NCBI RefSeq assembly: GCF_021347895.1
Contig: NC_067131.1
Coordinates: forward strand, 8,336,653-8,400,652
From: Acanthochromis polyacanthus
Taxonomy: Eukaryota; Chordata; Actinopteri; Pomacentridae
DNA length: 64,000 nt
Reading direction: 5' to 3'
Position numbers and translations under genes: made by a program. Below the pieces are notes generated by a model. It saw only the letters and a program-made list of their open reading frames with translations. It was not told the origin of the DNA and made no database searches. Below are positions 23,129-33,800 of this stretch, piece after piece. Position 1 is the stretch's first letter; each line of letters starts with the position of its first letter.

Positions 23129-26100
23129 ATGGACGTGCTACGTCCAACTCTTATCAATATAAATGGAAGAATGTACCGTAGGAATACAATTAAAGAAGAA
23201 CATTATGAAGAAGAAGATTGCTCTTTCATGGGACCAACGGGTACGTGGTATCAGCTAATATAGATAATTGTATGCTGTCAGACTGTAGCCACGATGCCTT
23301 CAATAAACAATATTTTTTGGTATGTTTCTAGAGAGTGAAGATGCAACAGATGAAACCTGTGACACCCACTTCATTGAACAGACAGATAAAGGTTACCGCT
23401 GTGCCATTGACGTCCCAAGTGTTCTTTACAAGTGAGTATTTTCAAAATACACACGTTTAGGCATGGAGGGCCTGGGATCTTTCTGCATGGAGTTTGCATG
23501 TTCTCCCTGTGCATGCGTGGGTTTTCTCCGGGTACTCCGGCTTCCTCCCACAGTCCAAAAAACATGCTGAGGTTCATTGGTTATTCTAAATTGCCCATAG
23601 GTGTGAATGTGAGAGTGATTGTGTGTCTGTATATGTAGCCCTTCGACAGACTGGCGACCTGTCCAGGGTGTCCCCTGCCTTCGCCGGAGTCAGCTGGGAT
23701 GGGCTCCAGCACCCCCCGCGACCCTAGTGGGGATAAAGCGGTGTATAGAGAATGGATGGATGGACACGTTTAGGTTGTTCTGTATCTTCCTCAACCTGAA
23801 AAAGTATGAGGTTTTGTTTGTAAACTGTATAATGTGTGTCTGTTTGTTTTCATCATTGTTTTGCAGATATATCATTGGGAAAAAAGGAGAAACACGCAAA
23901 CGTCTGGAGTTTGACACAAAGACTTCTATCAGTATTCCAAAACAAGGAGTAGAAGGACAAATCGGTGAGGACTAAAAGCAAATCTGCTCGTTTAAATGCT
24001 GATCAGAGGGGGAAAAAAGAGTTTCTCTTCACTTTCTTTCATTTGCTTGACAGTTATCACAGGTTCCTACAAATCTGCAGTTTCATCTGCAGTCACCCGA
24101 GTTGAGGTCCTCGTGGAGAATTTCCGGAAGAAGCAGCCTTTCACGCACTTCCTTTCATTTCCGCTGAATGATTCCAAAATTCAAGAAGGATTCCTGACAT
24201 TTAAAGACGAGGTGTTGCAGCAATGTTCACAGGTACTGCAGAGGGAAATATGAACAAAAACGACGACAGGCGGTGGTGGCTTTGTATTGTTTAAGGTAGG
24301 CACTTGGCTTCATTAATAAATTCTATATTTACAATTTGTCGCTGCTCTATGTGAAGGATCACGGAGTAGAGGGAAGCATCTTTCAAAACCCTGCAAAGCT
24401 TCACTTGACAGTCGGCACCCTGGCTCTTCTGAATGGCACGGAAGTGAGGAAAGCATGTGAACATCTCCAAGAGTGTGAAAAGTTCATCAGGTAGAAGCTG
24501 AGCAAGGTTTTTATATCATGCTAAGATTAAACTGTGTAGTTGAAGACACTCTTCACTCTTAAATGATTGCTTCAAAGAGTAAAATCTGTTATTCTGTAGC
24601 TGTCTAATTATTAACAAAGCCCATGAAAAACAACCATAAATTGATCCTAACTAGTGTGACTCATTGGTGAAAACAGTAATGAGTCACACTGTTGAAGTGG
24701 TTGAGATGTTTTTGTTACAATCAATGTTTCTTGTGCAGTTTACTTTTAGTTAGTTTGAAAATTACCAATAGCAAATCAATATTTATTCCAGTTTGACTAA
24801 ATGTTAAAAAGTGTAATTCTTACTGTCTTAGGGAATATTTGCAATTCTTATTAAACTATACGCTAATGAGCAAAAACTCAGTGACTACTCACAAATAGCC
24901 TTGATTATCTCATACAAATAGAATATGTTAAGGTCTATAATATAATAGACTCTCTGTGCACAATCATTTCTCAGACTCAGTATAATGGATTTCATGAGCA
25001 ACTTTGACAAACTGGCCAAGCTGTGAGCAAACAAAGGAGCTAGTGCACCTCTGAAAAGGAAAGGACAGTGGTCTGAGAGGAGACCAACCACAATCCGACA
25101 ACAAGCTGTTGGGGAATATGCTGAACAAGTTGATGTTTCTACATTGAACCTTATACTGCGCAAAGAATGTGCTCCTAATGTCCTGGTGCCACATACCACA
25201 GGGCACTCTCAGAGATTGTTAAGAGCACATTGCTTGGCAGGCTGGAGCTGTTTTTGCTTCATGTAAAGGAGAAAAAAACGTATCGGTGCACATATATGAG
25301 CTGATTTACATCCTCAGCATTAATAAATGTCTCGACTACAGATTATTGGATCGTTGGTTTGGTTTATTCATTATTTTTGCCACCAATATAATATATCTCC
25401 AGCCTCATCTTTTATTCAGTGAACTTGTGCCATTTTACAGGTTTGATATGACATAATTATTAGATTTGAGGAAAGTTACACTTTGTAGTCAGATTCTGTT
25501 GAAATGTATTTTGGGTCACAAGCCAGTGATGTTTCTCATACACAAAAATACAAACGGACAGCTGCAGTGCTCTCATTCATGTCGCTTAGCATTTGACATC
25601 TTTAATGTAAAAGACACTAAAATACATAGATCTGCTTTGTGTTCTCTACCATCAGGGACATTACTGGAGGAAAACCTCTGCAGCTGGAGGTGACAGGTAT
25701 AGAGTACATGAATGATGACCCAGCCATGGTGGACGTCCTGTATGCCAAAGTCAATATAAAAGATAGATCTGATAAGTAAGCACATCAGTGAAAATGGAGT
25801 ATGTTTCAAAAGCTGAATCGTCAATTTTATCAAAGTTTTATTTGTGGTGATTTTCAGTTTGACATCTGTATTATTTGAATATTGCCACCCTTTAGGCTCC
25901 AGGTGATTGCAGATCGACTGGTGGAGCACTTTGTCTCTACAGGGCTGATGACTAGAGAGTGGGACAGAGTGAAGCTGCATGGCACCGTGATGAACACTCT
26001 GTTCAGAAAGGACTCCACAGGTAAAGACACCACACACACAGAGCAGCCTAACAAGCACAAACACAAGGAGGAGAAGTTATTGACCTGCTGAGATTGCGCT

Positions 26101-28474
26101 GGTAGCTGCTGCACAGAACGTATTTGCCAATGTCCTCTTATTATCTTTTGGCTTGGACTGGAGCTGCAGTGACGCCAAAGCTGAATCTTGGACAATTGCG
26201 ACAACAAATTTGTGCGGCGAGGAATCAGGGAGGTAGTTCTCTGTTTGGCCACAGCTCTGTTTACGTGCACCAGGCCGTGTGTTTTCCAAGTACTCTGACA
26301 ATGGCCTCATTCATTTCGGGACATGGAGCAAGTCCAGCAGCAGCTCTCAAATTTGTACTGAGCTGACCAACAACACAGCACAAGCGAGGGGCCGTGCCAC
26401 TGCTGACCGTGTTTACCACCATGTGGACAAGCCCTATTAACATTCAGTGTGTTTTTTTTCCCCTCCTTTGCTCCTATTTCACAAACACATTTTACAACCT
26501 AAGTGACCTTGACTCTCACCATACAATTGTACTACAAGTAAACCTGTCCATACGACCACTGATATCTTATCTGTGTTTTTGTCACTCTGTGTTACGTTGT
26601 TCAATTTGTCTCCGTCTTTGTCGCTCTGGTGTTTTTCCAGTTGAAGACACGGGCGGGACTGGAAGACAAGCCACGAGTGAAAGGGAGGCTTTTGATGCCA
26701 GAAACATATTAAAGGTTAGAGGAAATTTACAGCTGCTGAATTACATCCAGACTTGTACTCACTACTTGACTGCTGTTAAAACAATTTTATAGTTACATAA
26801 GAAGACTCCTAAATAGGTTCGACCATAATAGCATAATATGCACCTGCTTCAAACATCTGCTGTGTACACAGCCTGTCTAAAGTCCTAAATCTGAGATGTG
26901 CAATCTAAAATTTGAAGAAAAAAAGGGTAGTGCTTTCTATAAAGTTTTCTTAAAATCTAAACTGTATAAAGAATAGAACTAGATTTAGATTTTTCTAATT
27001 AGGCACCTGCAGCAGTATTGTACCATTGAGCTGTTGCAGCATACTGTATTTCAGTTTTCCAAATACAGCTAACATTTCCACCACACTTAGAGTCCCATGA
27101 GATTGCCATTCAATAAGTGCTTAAATAGAGAGGTTTAGGTCTTTGGGTGGAACAGTGCACAAACATGCACTGACGATAATCAGGTTAATTTTGGTGCTGA
27201 TTCTCTTCTGTCGCTGTTGATTTCAGACGGGCACTAAGTGATTATGTTCCCAGATTAGAAGCGGTGTGAAATAAGTAATTAAATTTTGAACCACTTGATC
27301 TCCTTAAAAGCCACAGATTTCAAATCGGAGACATGTTTGTTTATGACTTTACCTCCAGTCTGTCTTGTACTAGTGCGGGGGAAAAGGCTGATTCTTTCTG
27401 GTTGGTTATGAACGTATTCTGTATGAGTGTGTTGTTCTGTTTTGGCTGAAACGTCTCTACAGGCCTTTTTTTTTTTTTTAACAGCAGATTTCTTGACTTG
27501 TCATCGTAGGAAAAACACAGGATTTACTAATAACTTTTAAAGTATTTCAGTTCTGATGCAGCTGTAGTGAATTCAGACATTATTAGTGGTATTTTGTGCT
27601 TTTCCTAATGTGATGTCAAAATGTTGTCTATGAAAAAGTCCTATTGTATGTGTTTTTGTCCACTGTAGCTTGAGACAGGCAATGTTGCAGAACAGAAATT
27701 TCATTTATATGTGGTAGAAATGGATCAAAAAATTGTCTGGAACACCTGCTGCATTTGAACAGTATCAAGACTGATCTGGTAACAACTGTAAAAACAGTGT
27801 TTTTCACGATAGCCTTCTAATTAGAGTGGATATGAGCCATATAAAATGTCAGAATTACGATTAATTCCATATTATTTTTACTTGCATAAAATGCTAAAAT
27901 GTAGGGTGCTATCTTGTAGAACACGTAAGAATGCATTGCTTAGGATTGTATTGGTTCAACCTGTTATTTTGAGAGAACAAGAATACACCTGTATAGCACT
28001 GATAAAGAAACATTTTGTTGGAGTCACACTAATAAATCTTCCAGGTGCTGCTTTTTTATGAGTGACATCTGAAAGGCAACTCCAATTTTCACTGGCGATA
28101 AAAAGCTAATGGCAGAGAATGTCTTTGCTTGAATAGTAATATTGTCATTGATTTTCTTTTGTCTGAGAATGACACAAAGATGCCAACCAAATGCTTAGTT
28201 GCCTGTAACTATGGTAACACCATGTTTCTGAGTGACACCTTAAGTCATTTTCACGTTACAGCATCGGTGCTGATTTTGTTAAATCAGTCATCCCAGTAAC
28301 ACTACTTTGTTATTCGGAAGGTACATTGAATTGTTTGAATTACTGTTTTCTTTACAGAAATTTGGTGCCTACTGTTTTGGAGGGTTTGAGCTGAACACTG
28401 TTCTGCTGTCTCAGAGATATTCAACAGACAGCACTGGATACTACAGCTCTGCAGGAAGCATCAACTTCTCTTGA
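23129..28474 (+). CDS. ascc1: Activating signal cointegrator 1 complex subunit 1, 9 coding exons
   Basis: Subunit of the ASCC complex (with ASCC2, ASCC3, TRIP4), involved in transcriptional coactivation and ALKBH3-linked alkylation repair. Exons: 23129-23240, 23332-23431, 23867-23964, 24054-24232, 24357-24490, 25656-25775, 25896-26020, 26641-26714, 28358-28474. All are in frame, 352 residues (human about 357). Domains: a KH domain with GKKG at 75-78, then a 2H-phosphoesterase-like (AKAP7-type) domain with two HxT motifs, HLT at 179-181 and HGT at 276-278. Other family blocks are QPFTHFLSF, YMNDDPAMVDVLYAKV and VMNTLFRKD. The exon 5 acceptor (TGTGAAG|GAT) has a weak pyrimidine tract; the rest are ordinary. 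Introns 2 and 5 hold a retrotransposed L2 copy and a Tc1-like fossil. Intact. Confidence 0.95.
23462..23763 (+). mobile_element. L2-type LINE 3' end (or L2-derived SINE) with intact target-site duplication
   Basis: 302 bp containing the well-known fish L2 3' region (GTTTGCATGTTCTCCCTGTG, CTCCGGCTTCCTCCCACAGT, CTGGCGACCTGTCCAGGGTG, AGCTGGGATGGGCTCCAGC), ending in a (GGAT)n tail. It is flanked by a perfect 11-bp direct repeat ACACGTTTAGG (23451-23461 and 23764-23774), the footprint of target-primed reverse transcription. Inserted in ascc1 intron 2 in the sense direction; the host splice sites are unaffected. Confidence 0.9.
24940..25265 (+). mobile_element. Tc1-like DNA transposon remnant in ascc1 intron 5
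   Basis: Plus strand: a helix-turn-helix-like stretch (RRPTTIRQQAVGEYAEQ, near 25080-25130) is followed at 25175-25255 by the C-terminal transposase signature region (ATGTCCTGGTGCCACATACC, ACAGGGCACTCTCAGAG), which I recognise from a widespread fish Tc1-like family. Most of the catalytic middle is missing and no terminal repeat was found. Dead fragment. Confidence 0.6.
26715..28357 (+). other. ascc1: ascc1 intron 8
   Basis: 1.64 kb AT-rich intron (GTTAGA...TTTACAG). Contains a T run near 27,467-27,479. No gene or recognisable mobile element. Confidence 0.6.
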
Positions 28475-29750
28475 GCCTCAGCGGGACTGCGCTCATTCTG
28501 AGGTGAGAAATTAATAAGGAGATAGTTTCTGTATTCGAGCATTGCAGCAGTTTTGATGAGGTTTGTCCAGTAGGTGGCAGCATAGCTTTGTTCTGTTGAC
28601 TTGAGAAGTCTGAATCATATTCATTGCTTTCTGAAACCCCTCAGGAACATTTTATATGAAAAACTAAAATGATCAGAATGTTTGAAATTTCAGACTTGCG
28701 CTTATTCAAAAAGATGAAACATCCATTTCTAATCCATTCTAAGATACTCTAGGCAGTCAGATTTCTGTTTTTGTACTTCAGTCTCCAGACAATTGGTTCT
28801 CTTCAGGAAATGAGAGTCAAACAACATCAAAGTCAGCGACACAAAACACCTTTTAATGAAACCGGCAATCAAAAGAAAAACATGCAAAAAGCTGGAGTTA
28901 CCATTGAAAACTTTACTCCAGCCGTACTCATAAATGCTTTTTCTTGATTTTGTAAATGGAACGAGTTCACATTTGCAAGCTTAGGGATTTGTTGTTGACG
29001 ATGGAAAGATTTTGTTTGATGGGAATCATGGTTGGATAATTTTACTTCTCTCAGAGGAGAAGATTATTGACTCTGGGTCACACTGATGTCAGTGTCAGAT
29101 CATTTTTATAGGGATGCATACATTATAATAAGTAAGTTGACTCCTGAAAAATACATTCACTCATGACAGATTTTGAGGTACTTGTACCTAAATAATTCCA
29201 TTTCATTTGATTTTATTACTTTATACCTCCATTACATTGCGTTTCAGAGGGAAATGCTGTACTTTCTACCTCACTACATTTATCTGACAATTGCATTTAG
29301 CTTGTAGATTCAGATTTTACATACATCCGATCACTTTATACCATATTGTGTATTGCTTATGGTGAAAAAAACGTTTACAGGATGGCGATAAAATAGCTGT
29401 TTTTGCTGCATACTAAGTGACCACAAATGCCTTGAAGTCACAGATTTGATACCTTTATGCAAGCCCACTGCCTTCTTTCTCACATTTCTTGTCTCTCTGT
29501 GCTGTATCTATTGAATAAAGGAGAAAATAAAATAAAAAGCTAAAAAATAAGAAACCAAACACCTTTAAATACAGTCAAAAGTAGCGCCAAGTCAGTAAAA
29601 TGCTGCTTATATGTTAATGTATGATTTATAATAAGTCAAATAAAATCCATTTAATAGTTCAACACTTTAAAGAGTGACTTTTTACACAATGATTAGTTTT
29701 ACTTTTCATTCTTTAGGTACATTTTACTGGCAATGCTTCAGCATTGTCAG
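28475..29750. other. ascc1: ascc1 3' UTR and downstream flank
   Basis: A good splice donor (TCTGAG|GTGAGA) lies 28 bp after the ascc1 stop, so a 3' UTR intron is possible. If the transcript reads through, an AATAAA near 29,513 is the first good poly(A) signal. No other gene is seen. Confidence 0.4.
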
Positions 29751-30283
29751 TTAACCCTTTAAGCTTCAGTCAATTCCAGCCGTTTTCAGTACAAAAAATC
29801 GCTAATATTCTATTTTTAAATTAAAAAAATTACGAAAAATACGGGGAATATTGGACGCGCATCGGGAGGTGCATTTCCTTGAAAACGACCGATTCGGGGA
29901 TTTTATACCGACTTCAGGACATGTTTTGGACAAAATAGTTTACTGGCTTGTGTCATCTGATGTAAAAGGTTGGATTATGGCCGTTTTTTGTGGAATCTTT
30001 TTTTTTGTGTGTAATAATAAACCCGGAAATGTGAGTCGCGCTGTGTGCTTTGAAGCCGTGTATAGAGAACGGATGGATGAATATTTGTTTTTGTCGGACA
30101 AATGTGTTTTTCTCACCCGCTGTGGTAATCGCATCTGAAAGTGGTTTATACCGGCGGATTCATGAGAATCTAAGCTTTCCATCGGTGTATAGTGTTTGTA
30201 TAATCGCGTTTGCACCCGTCGGACATTCTTGAAATTCCTATCCAAATTAGTAGGTGTACCGCCGGCGGTACACTGAAGCTTAA
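29751..30283. mobile_element. Candidate TTAA-ended non-autonomous element with internal palindrome
   Basis: Starts TTAACCCTTTAAGCTTCAGT. A 12-bp inverted match, TTAAGCTTCAGT, lies at 29759-29770 and (reversed) 30272-30283. Next to the right end is a perfect 20-bp palindrome (30254-30273, core CCGCCGGCGG). The interior is more CpG-rich than its surroundings (GACGCGC, CCGATTCGG, CCGACTTC). TTAA plus CCCT at the left end suggests piggyBac-type mobilisation. The outer AGGG of the right end seems to be lost. The 95-aa ORF inside (29851-30138) matches nothing I know. Confidence 0.5.
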
Positions 30284-32110
30284 CATTTTGAAGCCAGAAC
30301 TTCTATTTGTTAGAGATTCATTGACTTTTACTGAAGTAAATGACTGCAAAATTTCTGCCTTTTGTCGGCATCCAAATACAGTGATCCCTGCAATCTGTTA
30401 AAAACAAAATGGGAGGTATTGATGGCCATGTTTCTTTCCTGGAGCTGCCCATTCTTGACGATTGGCTGGTACATCTCATAAATGTTCAGGCTGCTCATAA
30501 AAATGTCAGCGTTGATGGCATGTGTTTAATTATTTAACGAGTCTTCCTGCACCGTCTCACCTGTCAACCGTAAGAGCTGGAACAGCCACCATTCTTCAGC
30601 CGATCCCAGCTGCTCTATTTTGATGAAATAAGTCTTTTACCAGGTGATCTTGCAACTTAAACTTTAACAATTTAACAGATATGAAATTCACTGTAACTAA
30701 TGATGGCCAAAACCAATCTTGAGACAAACCCGAAAGCTTTTCTAGTCGTTGAGCCTCTCTGGTCGAGTTTCACCGCGGTCTGGTCTCATCTTCGCACTGC
30801 TGGACGTCACAGCCAAGTATTTCATTTCATCTCACTGCCTCATGAATGTGTTAATGCATCGCTGACATGATTTATTGCTCCAGTCTGTTTTTTTTTTTTT
30901 TTTTTTTTTTTTAAATCGGTGCCCTTCCCACATGAAGCACAACCTTGTTCCCACTCCCGTCTGTCGAGTGTGTCAGTGAATACAGACATCGGACACAGAG
31001 CCTGGCCACTTGCTCTTGCCGTCAGAGCTTTTTTTTATATTTTCCTGCTCCCTTCCCCTCAGCTGGCGACACTCTCTGTTTGGCATGCAGGAGGGTGATC
31101 GCCAAGCGGCCAAAAGTTACACTGATGAAAACTGAGGGCGCTTTTTGTTTGTCAGCTCTGCCGTCCACTGCTGTCCACCCTCCCATCTCAGCAGTGGCGT
31201 GATTTTTATTTTTATTTTCTCGCCCTGTTCTCTTGGAGCAATGTCTACAGACACCATTAGATATGGACATGCAATTTTTGTCATTGGAACACAGCTAGCT
31301 AGCTGAGCTGTCCGTGCATCGACTGTAGCCTTGTCTGAGCACAAAATGTATTTTTTTAGACTCGGGGAAAGAGGCCTAATTATCCACGCCCGGTCCCCTG
31401 ACGGTATGCTTGTTAGTGGGTCAGGAGTGCACACCCAGCATAACACCACTCTCAGGTAATAGATACAGTGAGGATTCTGGGAATTGGCAGGACTATTGCT
31501 CATCAGCACACACAGAGGGACAAAAAGTAAGAGAGACAGATGATTTGCAGTTTAATTAAATTCATTGAAACTGTGCATCTGTGTTTCTTTTGGCAGCGAC
31601 AGGATTAAAGATGTTTTGTGCAGATGTCTTCAGTAAATGATTACACTAAAACACGTGAAGAAACATACGTCAGCCAGACATGGACAGCACTTTTATTTAC
31701 ATGGCCATATGTCTAATTTGTTGCACAGATCAGGACTGTATTGGGACAGGACTGTGATGAAGGATTTTTTTTTCAACATTTGTCAGTCATAGTTTCTTAA
31801 TAAATTAACTAATTGTCTCTAAAAGGTCAGATAACATAGAAATATGGGTAATGTTTAAGTCCCCCAATGTAGTGTATACAAGTAATATGTGGACATTTAT
31901 TATATGATTTATAATATATTATAGTTCAGTTGCTGTAAGGACACTTTAAGTGGATATTTTTATCAGTATATGGCTATATTTAACAATTAGATGTCTTCAT
32001 AGGCATTCAGAGTATTACCACTGCTTCTTAATATACAGTAGTGTAATTCATCTATTGATAGTAGCATCGGTGCATAAGTGACTTAAAGTTGATTGCAGAT
32101 TGATCATAAG
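30284..32110. other. Gene-free intergenic sequence
   Basis: No gene is supported. Notable only for a poly-T run of about 25 at 30,888-30,912 and an AGCTAGCTAGCT tract near 31,293. ORFs at 30,945-31,509 show no family features. Confidence 0.45.
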
Positions 32111-32112
32111 TA

Positions 32113-32618
32113 CAGGGGGCCCTCTACTTAGATCGAAGTTGCGTTCCCATGGCCTGATGCAAGTCAAAAATGTAAACAGAGTCGTTGTCTACACCCCCTG
32201 TCGGAAGTTTTGAGACACTTTCTCATTCAAATAAATTAGAACCCGTCTCAAATCTTTTGACAGGGGGTGTACATCACGATATCGATCAGCAACCGGCCGA
32301 TATTTGTCGGTGTTTCGCCCTGTTCTGAGCATTTAATTATATCTAATTTCACTTCCATGGAGAAGGCTTCCCTTTTCTTTGAAGCACTGCCATCAGAAGA
32401 GTCTGATTTACGTTTGGGAGCCATATTGAAGCGCAAAAAGTTAGTGACTGTAGCACAATTCAAGGTGGTGTACAACCGTCAAATGTAAACAAAGCCGTCT
32501 TACAGCACCAGGTGACGTTGTATTCATCCACTCCACTCACCAACTAGTTCCACGTAACCAGTTCCAATATAACAATGAAACGCCGTAGGTCGAGGATGTT
32601 GTAAACCGAGGACCCCCT
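32113..32618 (-). mobile_element. pogo/Tigger-type transposon remnant with transposase N-terminus
   Basis: Begins TA-CAGGGGGCCCTCTACTTA (32111 on) and ends near GTAAACCGAGGACCCCCT (32601-32618), the diverged inverted ends of a Tigger-like element. On the minus strand, 32424 to about 32285 encodes the transposase N-terminus (MAPKRKSDSSDGSASKK, then MEVKLDIIKCSEQGE and TPTNIGRLL), the start of a CENP-B/pogo-type helix-turn-helix. The coding sequence stops where an 82-bp palindromic element interrupts it; the catalytic DDE region is absent. Confidence 0.8.
32190..32271. mobile_element. 82-bp palindromic MITE nested in the Tigger remnant
   Basis: Starts TACACCCCCTGTCGGAAG and ends GACAGGGGGTGTA. 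The ~40-bp arms are near-perfect inverted copies (TTTTGAGAC / GTCTCAAA, ATTCAAAT / ATAAATTAGA loosely), so nearly the whole element is a hairpin. TA at each end fits Tc1/mariner target choice. It interrupts the Tigger transposase reading frame and so inserted later. Confidence 0.8.
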
Positions 32619-32969
32619 CTACTTATCTTCCTATACGTGATCGTAGTCTAGACCATCTAATAAATGTTTGTATGCGTACTTTTCATCGCTGCATATGAAG
32701 AGAATATAACATAACATGCTGCTGAAAATGATTATTTTAGTTGCACAGAACCCAAGAAGATGTTTTTCAATCACATGATTTGTCTAAATAACAGATCGCA
32801 ACCAAAAAACATTTGATTGACGTAGATATAAGCAACAAATTCTCACTCTTGAGAAGATGGCAGCAGCAACTCTTTGGCTGTTCGGTTGATAAATGACACA
32901 GATGATGATTATGTATACTGGACACATGATTCTTATTTTACATTCTAGCAATGAGCATAAGTTGTTTGT

Positions 32970-33300
32970 TTTTTTTGTTGATATGACCATATGGTGTTTT
33001 TTATTTCCTAGAAGAAATATCATGAGCAAAACAAGCAGTTAAGGCCATGGCTGGGCTTTTTTACATTAACACTGCAGCATACTGTTGACAGTTTTAAAAA
33101 CACAGATCCAGACTTCCAGGGTTTCGTAAGAAACAAACTTTGAATGAACCAATCTTGTCAAGTTGTGTGATGAAGCTTTCGTATGATTTTTCTTCATAAC
33201 TGGTGTCTACTTCCAAACACGTATGACTGAATTACTCTAATGTTATAACTTGTGTAGCACAGAGTAGTTTTACATCTGCACATTGTAGAGGAAGCAGTGG
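32970..33300 (+). repeat. Unnamed interspersed repeat, copy 2 of 3
   Basis: Collinear with 21,160-21,500: GACCATATGGTG, AAATATCATGAGCAAAAC, CACTGCAGCATA, AAACACAGATCCAGAC..AGGGTTTCGTAAG, ACCAATCTTGTCAA, and a GTAGCACAGAGTAG block at the 3' side. Divergent but in the same order and orientation. It stops earlier than the other two copies. Confidence 0.55.
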
Positions 33301-33439
33301 TTTAGAGTTGCATCTAAGACATTTTAAGGTGTGAAGTGATTTTTTTTTTTTTAAAGGCAGAAAAAAATCATACATGACATTTTTATACATAGAAATTTAA
33401 ACACTGGCACTTATTTATACACTAATGACTACATATGTT

Positions 33440-33800
33440 CCCTAATATGCTGTTAGTCCTTTGCGTGACACCAAAGCAGCTCTGACCTTTGGAGACATGG
33501 CCTCTGCAAGACCCCTGAAGGTGTCCTGTGTTATCTGGCACCGAGATGTTAGCAGCAGACCCTTAAGTCGGATTAGACCTGTTGTTCCGTCACATCCTGC
33601 TCTGATCACTGTCAGTAGGTTCCCACCACCGCTGACCAGGAGCATCCCACAATCCTCGCCGTTTCAGACATGCGTGACTCAAAGCCATTACGATTTGACC
33701 CTTGTCAAAGTCACTCAGGTCTTAACACTGCACTGTTCCTCCTGCATCCAACATGTTGATGCTGAAAATCAGCTGTCTATTAACATTCTATTACATCCAA
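33440..33800 (-). mobile_element. Tc1-like transposase remnant (internally deleted)
   Basis: The minus-strand ORF 33645-33442 ends with a diverged Tc1-like transposase C-terminus (LLLTSRCQITQDTFRGLAEA then VRAALVSRKG). At about 33,690-33,780 the plus strand carries the antisense of the transposase N-terminus of the same family (GACCCTTGTCAAAGTCACTC). The middle, including the DDE catalytic core, is gone. Same family as the fossil at 24,940-25,265 but in the opposite orientation. Confidence 0.75.

Noticed and set aside
30037..30075. Sequence resembling the L2 tail (GTGTATAGAGAACGGATGG)
   Set aside because: Too short and lacking the upstream L2 blocks; may be chance within another element.
29851..30138. 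95-codon plus ORF
   Set aside because: Lies inside the TTAA-ended element and shows no domain, so treated as a chance frame.
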